Shown: positions 1-5,240 of the stretch, in pieces
Position numbering within the stretch: position 1 is the stretch's first letter
Layout: every line of letters begins with the position of its first letter
From: Bacillota bacterium
GTDB taxonomy: Bacteria; Armatimonadota; Hebobacteria; Hebobacterales; Hebobacteraceae
Assembly (NCBI GenBank): GCA_030668755.1
Contig: DAOVEW010000123.1
Location: 1 to 5,240, forward strand
Direction of reading: 5' to 3'
Length of the DNA stretch: 5,240 nt
Position numbers and translations under genes: made by a program
Notes under the pieces: model-generated
The model's database searches: none
The model's input: the letters and a program-made list of their open reading frames with translations, nothing else
What the model was told of the DNA's origin: nothing

Positions 1-1
1 G

Positions 2-454
2 GAGCGGATCGCCATGGCGATCCAGGGCGTGGACCACTTCAAGGACATCGTCTGGGGTGGATCCAACGTCACGTACGGGGATCTCTACCAGATCGCCGAG
101 GCGGAGTGGTCGCGCTACAACTACGAGGCGGCCGATATCGACGTCGTGCGACAGACCTTCGACATGTGCGAGGAAGCAGCACAGCGGCTCATTTCCTTGA
201 GCCGGCCGACCGAAGAAGACAGCGGGGAGAAGCCACCTGTGCTGACGCGGAGCTGCATAGTGCCCGCCTACGAACTCCTGTTGAAATGCTCTCACAGCTT
301 CAACGTGCTGGACGCTCGCGGCGCATTGAGCGTCCGCGAGCGTGCGGCGTACATCGGCCGCGTGCGTGCCCTGGCGCGGCAAGTCGCGCGGGCCTATCTC
401 GCACAGCGAGAGGCGCTCGGATTTCCGCTGCTGAGGGAGCAGGTGGAGGCATAA
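2..454 (+). CDS. glyQ: Glycine--tRNA ligase alpha subunit, C-terminal half (5' partial)
   Basis: This is the catalytic alpha chain of the bacterial alpha2-beta2 glycyl-tRNA synthetase, a cytoplasmic class II enzyme that activates glycine and charges tRNA-Gly. The reading frame is open from the left edge, and its first codons read ERIAMAIQGVD, matching the family's motif 3 region (LERxAMYxQGVD in relatives). The gene therefore starts upstream and the ATG at 14 is an internal Met. Further family landmarks are VTYGDLYQ, SRYNYEAADID, KCSHSFNVLDARGALSV and the terminal AQREALGFPLL. About 150 residues are visible; the E. coli protein has about 303, so roughly half is missing. The stretch between QRLISLS and VPAYELLLK is about a dozen residues longer than in E. 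coli. The gene ends with TAA. The glyS gene that often follows is not present downstream. The identification is secure. Confidence 0.95.
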   Translation, partial: ERIAMAIQGVDHFKDIVWGGSNVTYGDLYQIAEAEWSRYNYEAADIDVVRQTFDMCEEAAQRLISLSRPTEEDSGEKPPVLTRSCIVPAYELLLKCSHSFNVLDARGALSVRERAAYIGRVRALARQVARAYLAQREALGFPLLREQVEA

Positions 455-527
455 GGCAAACGGACAGCACGGATCGGAGCAAGGCGGGCGGCGCAGTTTG
501 CGTCGCTGTTTTGCTGGCGGATACAGC

Positions 528-532
528 AGGAG
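528..532 (+). promoter_or_regulatory. Ribosome binding site deciding the start at 540
   Basis: AGGAG lies 7 bases before the ATG at 540. It favours this start over the in-frame TTG at 498 and the in-frame ATG at 555, neither of which has a comparable purine-rich site at the right distance. The ATG at 540 also places a signal peptide directly at the N-terminus. Confidence 0.75.
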
Positions 533-539
533 TCGGACC

Positions 540-2363
540 ATGTGCGCACACAAGATGCTGAAGCAGCTCCTGGCGCTGATGGGATGCGTCGCTTTCGGTG
601 TGGGCGGACTCGCAGACCGGGGAGAGGGGGCCAGCACACTGGTCTTCAAGGCCGTACCGGCCAACGCGAAGCGCGGTGGGGCGCCCCGGGGAAGGATCTA
701 TGCAGGCCCGGACGGTGTAATGACCCTGGGCGGCCACGGATGGAAATCCCTCCCAGAGGCCGAGGAGGTCGCCCGGAGGCTGAATGCACTTGCGGAGGCG
801 GGCCTCCAGCCGCAGGAGATCAAGGTCAAGCGTCAGCGGCGCTCGCGGCTGATTGTCGCTAGAGGGCAGCGAGTGGTGGAGGTCGACCGGGCGGTCGCAA
901 AGGTGCACCGTTCTGACCCGGCTCGCCTGGCGCGTTTCTGGGCGGACAACCTGCGCTCCCAGTTCGGCAGACCCTACCTCTCGGCGCCGCCGATCGTCGT
1001 GCCGTTGGGCGAGAGTCGCTCGGTTCCCCTGCGGGGCAACCTCGTGGGAGACGTCTCAGTGCGAGCAGCAATGGGGGTGGTCAGCGCGGCCTATGAGAAG
1101 GAAGGCAGTCGAATACGCGTCTTCGCACAAGAGGTCGGGCGGACCGAATTGGTGGTGGCCGACCAAGATAACGTGTTGCGGGTGCCGGTGCGGGCCGCCA
1201 AGTATGCGGCACGCCTGGCCCAGCCCGTGTTGGCGCGCGTGAGCGGAAGTCCGGCCTCGGCCGAGGTCGTGGCGCGGGCCGTGAAAGCGGCGGTGGGGGC
1301 GGGGCTTACTCTCGAGCCGGGCGCATGGGCGACGATCAGGTCGTGGGTGAAGCAAGCTTCCCCGCTTCCTGCCGGTCGCTCGGCTTCGGTCCCAGTGAGA
1401 GTCGCCGCGGTGGGAGGGGAGTACCTGCCCTTCACTGCGCGGCCGTCGGTAACGGTCCGCAATGAGGCTCCCCCGCGTGGAAGAGTAGATCTTCTCATGG
1501 TGAGCAACTCGCCCGAGCGGCTGCTGTCGCAAGGGCTATGGTTCGAGGGGACACTGGATGAGCTGCAGTCGGCTCGGCTGCTGTATCACCACGTAGATGG
1601 TACAGGCGTGCCGGGGGAGCTGGTCTTGGAGGTCTGGAATCTGGGTGACCAGACGGCACACGTGCACTGCGTCGCCGGCACGGGAGGCCCGACCGCAGAC
1701 GAGTTGTGGGCCGGCCATAGGGCCGCGAGCACTTTTCTCGACAACCGCGCCGCGAAAGTCGGCTGGATCGTGCCCGTTCCGCCCCGCGCGGCGGCGCCGG
1801 TGTTGGCTCACCACATGGCACCCCGCGCCACTGCCAGCGGGGTCGTTGAGCTGCACTCCCTCTCTCCTGCCAACCTGCGCGTCCGGCTCTACCTGGCACC
1901 CAGGCGGACGGAGCGCCTCCCCTACCCCATCGCGACCTACTCCGAGTCCCCGCTCCTCGGCAAGTGGCAGTACCCCAATCCTCAGCGCGAGGTAAGTGCG
2001 CGCTACGTCGTCGGGCGGGAATGGGCTTTCGTAACAATCGGCGACCGCGCCATCGCGGGGGTTATCGAAGGAGATCGGCTGGCCGGCAATTACGGGGTCA
2101 TATACGATATCGACCTGGACCTCGTCAATCCCACCGCAGAACCCGCACTGGTGGTGATAGCGCTCGAACCCGCCGGCGGCCCCGCTCGAGGAACTGCACT
2201 AGTCGACGGCAGACTCACCGAGGCCGCGATGCTGAACCGCGACTCCGAGGCTGAGCTAGCGCGCTACCCCTTGGTCCCGGGGGAAGGGCGCCGGGTGCAC
2301 ATCCAAACGATGCCGCAGGGGGGCTCGAACTATCCTGTCCGGCTCGTGGCCAGGCCGATCTAG
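540..2363 (+). CDS. Exported 607-residue protein of unknown function
   Basis: I do not recognise this gene with certainty. The start at 540 gives a signal peptide: a basic n-region (MCAHKMLK), a hydrophobic core at about 9-25 and likely cleavage after A31 (GEGA|S). LMGC at 13-16 is a poor lipobox because the hydrophobic stretch continues past it. There is no later membrane segment, so the protein is probably periplasmic or extracellular. Visible regions are a basic linker at 95-123, a beta-rich block at 150-220 (VVPLGESRSVPLRGN to VLRVPVRAA) resembling Ig-like or pilus-assembly N-terminal domains, an Ala-rich helical piece at 240-273, and two beta-rich blocks at about 315-455 and 485-607. The last two include LLYHHVDGTG, AGHRAASTFLDN, GNYGVIYDIDLDLVNPT and GSNYPVRLV. 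The LYHHV...GNYGVxY layout loosely recalls cyanobacterial DUF3370 secreted proteins; this is a recollection, not a search result. The gene stops one base before the metallopeptidase gene, so translational coupling is likely and a shared envelope role is plausible. Confidence 0.85.
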   Translation: MCAHKMLKQLLALMGCVAFGVGGLADRGEGASTLVFKAVPANAKRGGAPRGRIYAGPDGVMTLGGHGWKSLPEAEEVARRLNALAEAGLQPQEIKVKRQRRSRLIVARGQRVVEVDRAVAKVHRSDPARLARFWADNLRSQFGRPYLSAPPIVVPLGESRSVPLRGNLVGDVSVRAAMGVVSAAYEKEGSRIRVFAQEVGRTELVVADQDNVLRVPVRAAKYAARLAQPVLARVSGSPASAEVVARAVKAAVGAGLTLEPGAWATIRSWVKQASPLPAGRSASVPVRVAAVGGEYLPFTARPSVTVRNEAPPRGRVDLLMVSNSPERLLSQGLWFEGTLDELQSARLLYHHVDGTGVPGELVLEVWNLGDQTAHVHCVAGTGGPTADELWAGHRAASTFLDNRAAKVGWIVPVPPRAAAPVLAHHMAPRATASGVVELHSLSPANLRVRLYLAPRRTERLPYPIATYSESPLLGKWQYPNPQREVSARYVVGREWAFVTIGDRAIAGVIEGDRLAGNYGVIYDIDLDLVNPTAEPALVVIALEPAGGPARGTALVDGRLTEAAMLNRDSEAELARYPLVPGEGRRVHIQTMPQGGSNYPVRLVARPI

Positions 2364-2364
2364 C

Positions 2365-3282
2365 GTGCAGCGACCTACGATCTTGTACGTGCGTTCCCTC
2401 GCGATGCTGCTCATGTTCACATGCGCGGCCCATGGTGCGGCGGGCGGGCCGGCCGGAGAAGAACAAACACGGGTGCTGGCCGAGACGAAGTACGCGCGTG
2501 TCATCGGTGAGCCCAGCGCCGCAAGCCTGGCCCACCGTGCCGCGGCGGTGATTGACCGGGCCGTCCCGAGGATCGCTCCGATCATCGGCACGACCGACCT
2601 GCGGCCGGTCGTCGCCGTTGTCTACCCAGACCGCAAGGCATTTCGCGAGGCCGTGGACAGCCCGCCGCAGTCCACCGTTGTCGGACTTGCGACCTTTCCC
2701 TCGGGAATCATCCACATCGATGGCACCGGCCTTCTATCCTCCATTGAAAGGATAGTCCCGCACGAGGTCGGACACGTCATGATCGCCCGCGCGGTCGGCC
2801 CCGCCCTTCCCGATCTGCCCATCTGGGTCAACGAGGGCATCGCCGAGTACGTGGCGGGAGAACGCGCTGCCCAGGTGGACCCCGTTTCCTTGCGGGCCAT
2901 CGGACGAGGCAGCGCCCTCAAGCTCGCCGATCTGGACTCCACATTTCGTGCCCGGAGCCGGCAGTCGAGCCTCGCCTACGCGCAGTCGGCCTCGCTGGTC
3001 AACTTCCTCGTGGACGAGCACGGCGAGCAGGTGATCGTCGTTCTACTGGTGGCGCTCCGGCGGACGCGCGACTTCGACGCGGCACTGGGGGAGGCAACCG
3101 GGTTGCGGCTCGAGGAGCTGGAAGCGGAATGGCGCGGCTCGATCGGGAAGCGGTGGCGCTGGCACCTGCTGTTCCAGTCACCGGTGCTACCGTTCACGCT
3201 CATGCTCCTGCTCTTCCTCGTCGGCCTCGCTCGCTATATCCTGCAGCGGCGCCGACGGCAGGAGATGCCCGAGCAATACTAG
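2365..3282 (+). CDS. Membrane-anchored peptidase MA family zinc metallopeptidase
   Basis: This is a predicted gluzincin metallopeptidase acting outside the cytoplasmic membrane; its substrate is unknown. Residues 1-28 form a signal peptide (LYVRSLAMLLMFTCAAHGAA). The peptidase domain covers about 40-260. HEVGH at 133-137 supplies two zinc ligands and the catalytic Glu134. WVNEGIAEY follows, and E157 is the third ligand after exactly 19 intervening residues, the same spacing as in thermolysin. YAQSASLVNFLVDEHG (205-220) is the helix typical of peptidase MA-like proteins. A hydrophobic segment at about 270-291 followed by RRRR (295-298) anchors the C-terminus with a short cytoplasmic tail (type I topology). 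The GTG at 2365 is chosen because it lies one base after the upstream stop and gives a full signal peptide. It lacks a strong ribosome site, so starts at GTG 2389 or ATG 2404 remain possible. The gene ends with tandem in-frame stops, TAG then TAA. All key residues are intact, so it is probably active. Confidence 0.92.
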   Translation: MQRPTILYVRSLAMLLMFTCAAHGAAGGPAGEEQTRVLAETKYARVIGEPSAASLAHRAAAVIDRAVPRIAPIIGTTDLRPVVAVVYPDRKAFREAVDSPPQSTVVGLATFPSGIIHIDGTGLLSSIERIVPHEVGHVMIARAVGPALPDLPIWVNEGIAEYVAGERAAQVDPVSLRAIGRGSALKLADLDSTFRARSRQSSLAYAQSASLVNFLVDEHGEQVIVVLLVALRRTRDFDAALGEATGLRLEELEAEWRGSIGKRWRWHLLFQSPVLPFTLMLLLFLVGLARYILQRRRRQEMPEQY

Positions 3283-3344
3283 TAACAGTCCCCCATGGTC
3301 TATTCGCGCTGCGCCCGCCCGGGGAGAAGCGGGTCCGAGAGCCT

Positions 3345-3349
3345 AGGAG
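3345..3349 (+). promoter_or_regulatory. Ribosome binding site for the GTG start at 3356
   Basis: AGGAG sits 6 bases before the GTG at 3356. It supports independent initiation of the membrane protein gene after the 73-base gap. The ATG at 3352 is in another frame and too close to this site. Confidence 0.75.
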
Positions 3350-3355
3350 CGATGG

Positions 3356-4285
3356 GTGAGCGACTTCATCGAGACAACGCGGTCACCGAGAGGGCCGGGC
3401 TGGTTGGCTCGATACCCCAAGCAGGCTGCGGCCGCGTGTGGTCTCGGCTACTTCCTGGTGGCCCTGAGCGGGGGTTGGCTTGTTTCCTCGCTCGCGACGC
3501 CCACGGCGGCTGGAGTGGCCGTTACGGTGGTCGCGGCGATGGTGCTGCTGTTGTCCCTGCTCCTCGTGCTGAGCCTTTGCCGCCTGCGCCTGAAGCCGAG
3601 TTCGGAGGTCGCTTGGGTGCTGGCCTCGATGGCCGTCTTCTGCCTCGTACGGCCCTCCGTGTTTGCGTTTGTCGGCCGATGGCTGGGTTACCAAGATGCC
3701 GGGCAAAGGATCGCGGAAGGGCTCGGCTTCGTCCCGCAGTCACTGCTGCTGGGGAACATCGTGCTCATCGTGTGGGCCAGCTTCCTCGGCCGGCTTGTCT
3801 CGCGCATCATCCGCGAGGGAAAGCTCATCCTGCCGGTCGCGGTCGTAGCCTCCATCGCCGATGTGATCACGGTCTTCTGGGGAGTGGTGGCTCGCGTGAG
3901 CGAGGCCGCGCCCGAAGTGGTAGAGGCGTTCAGTGCCTCCGCGCCGGTGGAAGCTCCTGTGGGGGTAACCGCTCCCATTCTCGCCCAAGTGGGCATCGGA
4001 GACTTCCTCTTTCTGGCACTCTTCCTGTCGGTCGCCATACGGTGCTCAATGAGCGCGGCGAAGACGCTGTGGGGAGTGTTCGCTGTGATGCTGGTCGCGC
4101 CGCTCGGCTTCATCCTGTGGCCGGAGGCCCCGGGGCTGCCGGGGCTGCCGTTCATCTCGGCGGCCGTCCTCTGGGCCAATTGGGGCTACCTGGAATTCAC
4201 GCGGGAGGAGAAGAGAGCGCTCGCCTTCGCGGGCGCGCTTGTCGGCGCGGCGGCCCTCGGCGTGTGGGCGGTCTTCCATCGCTGA
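3356..4285 (+). CDS. Presenilin / signal peptide peptidase-like intramembrane aspartyl protease candidate
   Basis: A 309-residue protein with about nine membrane segments (roughly 24-46, 51-76, 85-106, 124-146, 157-180, 211-229, 239-257, 264-281, 287-306). Its C-terminal half carries the GxGD protease signature in the right order. D169 lies within IADVITVFWG, comparable to YDxxxVF of signal peptide peptidase. D216 lies within GIGDFLFLAL, comparable to GLGDFIFYSV of human presenilin 1. LPGLPFIS at 261-268 is comparable to LPALPISI, the PAL motif. The D216 to P262 spacing of 46 is close to the 48 in presenilin 1, and total length is close to archaeal presenilin homologues (about 300). VEAPVGVTAP before GIGD recalls the EAPIKLVFP strand of signal peptide peptidase. 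Such enzymes cut transmembrane helices or leftover signal peptides. Oddities: Ala rather than Tyr before the first Asp, PGL rather than PAL, and only four segments before the first Asp instead of five. It follows a metallopeptidase gene and precedes leuS. The motif match is clear; activity is inferred. Confidence 0.82.
   Translation: MSDFIETTRSPRGPGWLARYPKQAAAACGLGYFLVALSGGWLVSSLATPTAAGVAVTVVAAMVLLLSLLLVLSLCRLRLKPSSEVAWVLASMAVFCLVRPSVFAFVGRWLGYQDAGQRIAEGLGFVPQSLLLGNIVLIVWASFLGRLVSRIIREGKLILPVAVVASIADVITVFWGVVARVSEAAPEVVEAFSASAPVEAPVGVTAPILAQVGIGDFLFLALFLSVAIRCSMSAAKTLWGVFAVMLVAPLGFILWPEAPGLPGLPFISAAVLWANWGYLEFTREEKRALAFAGALVGAAALGVWAVFHR
4130..4150 (+). repeat. Tandem CCGGGGCTG repeat encoding PGL-PGL-P
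   Basis: The 9-base unit CCGGGGCTG occurs twice in direct tandem (4130-4138, 4139-4147), followed by CCG. It is in frame and encodes PGLPGLP at residues 259-265 of the membrane protein, exactly where the PAL motif is expected. It may be a small duplication of the motif, or chance in a Pro/Gly-rich GC-rich loop. Confidence 0.7.
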
Positions 4286-4301
4286 GACTTCCATGACATC
4301 C

Positions 4302-4306
4302 GGAGG
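4302..4306 (+). promoter_or_regulatory. Ribosome binding site deciding the leuS start
   Basis: GGAGG lies 10 bases before the GTG at 4317. It falls downstream of the in-frame ATG at 4293, which itself has no purine-rich site before it, so it points to GTG 4317 as the real start. The spacing is slightly long. Confidence 0.65.
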
Positions 4307-4316
4307 CAGACGACCT

Positions 4317-5240
4317 GTGGAGGAGCGCTACAACCCACAAGAGATTGAGCCCAAGTGGCAGGAGCGATGGCGGGAGCAGGGGCTCCACCGCACACCGGAA
4401 GGTTCCGGGCGCCCGAAGTTCTACTGCCTGGAGATGTTCCCCTACCCCAGCGGTGACGTGCACGTCGGGCATGTGCGCAACTACACCATCGGCGACGCGG
4501 TCGCACGCTGGCACCGCATGAAAGGCTTCGACGTCCTCTACCCCATGGGATTCGATGCCTTCGGCCAACCCGCCGAAGGAGCGGCGGTCAAGCGCGACAC
4601 CCACCCGGCGACGTGGACGTACGCGTGCATCGAGCGCATGAGGTGGCAGTTCCGTCGGCTCGGCAACAGCTACGACTGGGACCGTGAGGTCGTCACCTGC
4701 GACCCCGCGTACTACCGCTGGAACCAGTGGTTCTTCCTCAAGTTCCTCGAACGCGGGTTGGCCTACCGCGCGCAGGCCCCGGTCAACTGGTGCCCCAAGT
4801 GCGAGTTCGTGCTCTCCGACGAGGAGGCGGCCGGAGGCACATGCTGGCGGTGCGACGGCCCGGTCACGAAAGAAGACCGCGAGCAATGGTGGTTCAAGAT
4901 CACCGACTACGCCGACCGGCTGCTGGACGGTCTGGAGCACCTCGAATACTGGCCGGAGCGCGTGCGGACGATGCAGGCGAACTGGATCGGCCGCAGCGAA
5001 GGGGTGGAGTTCGAACTCGAAGTCGTCGGCAGCGAGGAGAAGATCCGGGTCTTCACCACTCGGATCGATACCATCTTCGGCGTCACGTATGTGGTGCTCG
5101 CGCCCGAGCACCCGCTGGTGGACCGGCTCGTCACCGAGGGTGAGCTGCGACGCCGGGTGGAGGCCTACCGCTCCGAGGTGGCGGCGAAGACGAACGTCGA
5201 GCGCATGTCCGAGGAGGCAAAGGGCGGGCTGCGCCTGGAC
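4317..5240 (+). CDS. leuS: Leucine--tRNA ligase, N-terminal part (3' partial)
   Basis: This is leucyl-tRNA synthetase, the cytoplasmic class I enzyme that charges tRNA-Leu and edits misactivated amino acids. The visible 308 residues are about a third of the usual 800-880; the frame runs off the right edge. The GTG start gives (M)EERYNPQEIEPKWQ, the usual family N-terminus, whereas the ATG at 4293 would add eight atypical residues. Seen in order: KFYCLEMFPYPSG; the HIGH-type ATP motif HVGH at 49-52; GFDAFGQPAEGAAVKR at 78-93; and a complete four-Cys zinc module (C159, C162, C176, C179). WIGRSEGVEF at 223-232 then opens the CP1 editing domain, with the Thr-rich editing motif TTRIDTIFGVTY at 247-258. 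Small departures are GFDAFGQP for the common GWDAFGLP and RIDT for RPDT. It begins 31 bases after the membrane protease gene, so co-transcription is likely. No T-box leader fits in that gap. Confidence 0.96.
   Translation, partial: MEERYNPQEIEPKWQERWREQGLHRTPEGSGRPKFYCLEMFPYPSGDVHVGHVRNYTIGDAVARWHRMKGFDVLYPMGFDAFGQPAEGAAVKRDTHPATWTYACIERMRWQFRRLGNSYDWDREVVTCDPAYYRWNQWFFLKFLERGLAYRAQAPVNWCPKCEFVLSDEEAAGGTCWRCDGPVTKEDREQWWFKITDYADRLLDGLEHLEYWPERVRTMQANWIGRSEGVEFELEVVGSEEKIRVFTTRIDTIFGVTYVVLAPEHPLVDRLVTEGELRRRVEAYRSEVAAKTNVERMSEEAKGGLRLD

Noticed and set aside
498..525. Promoter-like pair TTGCGT, 16 bases, GATACA
   Set aside because: Each box matches the consensus at only about three of six positions. 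A transcript from it would begin around the ribosome site itself, leaving almost no leader.
505..527. GCTGT / ACAGC inverted repeat before the ribosome site at 528
   Set aside because: A 5-base stem with a 13-base loop is expected by chance. There is no T-tract and no known regulatory fold.
498..540. Upstream TTG start for the exported protein
   Set aside because: It would add 14 residues ahead of a signal peptide and has no ribosome site, whereas ATG 540 has AGGAG 7 bases upstream.
540..590. Lipoprotein reading of the exported protein through LMGC
   Set aside because: Met at the -2 position is atypical, and the hydrophobic stretch continues well past the Cys, favouring an ordinary signal peptide.
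3314..3333. CCCGC / GCGGG hairpin in the gap after the metallopeptidase gene
   Set aside because: The stem is only five bases with a ten-base loop and no following T-run, so it does not support a terminator.
3356..4285. Prepilin peptidase (the other GxGD family) as identity of the membrane protein
   Set aside because: Prepilin peptidases carry GxGDxKL and usually a cytoplasmic Cys-rich domain. Here the motif is GIGDFLF, with a following LPGLP element and no such domain.
3295..4296. 333-codon + strand open frame covering the membrane protease gene in another frame
   Set aside because: Its translation is an Arg/Gly/Ala-rich composition typical of a frame shadow. The competing frame at 3356 has a ribosome site, nine membrane segments and the GxGD motifs.
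4286..4316. T-box or other leader regulating leuS
   Set aside because: The 31-base gap is far too short for a T-box and shows no conserved T-box sequence.
4197..5111. Long open frame of 304 codons on the minus strand
   Set aside because: It lies antisense to leuS, whose protein is unmistakable. GC-rich coding DNA commonly leaves the antisense frame open, and the translation shows no family features.

Overview
This is a GC-rich bacterial chromosomal window with five genes, all on the + strand and tightly packed: two end genes cut by the window edges and three complete genes between them. A separate glycyl-tRNA synthetase alpha chain and a bacterial-type leucyl-tRNA synthetase show that the source is a bacterium. 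The heavy GC bias at third codon positions and the poorly known secreted proteins would suit a little-cultured GC-rich phylum such as Armatimonadota or Chloroflexota. That placement is a guess; nothing in the window proves it.

Layout: (1) the C-terminal half of glyQ (2-454). (2) After 85 bases, an exported 607-residue protein of unknown function (540-2363). (3) One base later, a 305-residue exported, C-terminally membrane-anchored zinc metallopeptidase of the peptidase MA type, with HEVGH, a 19-residue gap and a third-ligand Glu (2365-3282). (4) After 73 bases, a 309-residue polytopic membrane protein (3356-4285). It carries the signature of the presenilin / signal peptide peptidase superfamily: an Asp in one membrane segment (ADVITVF), a GIGDFLF motif at the start of the next, and an LPGLP element in the place of the PAL motif. 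(5) After 31 bases, the N-terminal third of leuS (4317-5240), starting at GTG.

The most interesting content is the middle cassette. A secreted protein, a membrane-anchored metallopeptidase facing outward and a candidate intramembrane aspartyl protease sit together between two aminoacyl-tRNA synthetase genes. The ectodomain protease followed by a GxGD protease recalls the two-step logic of regulated intramembrane proteolysis, but that functional link is inference. The usual glyS partner does not follow glyQ here. No RNA genes, insertion sequences, CRISPR arrays, convincing promoters or terminators were seen. The close spacing is consistent with a single transcript entering from upstream of the window.
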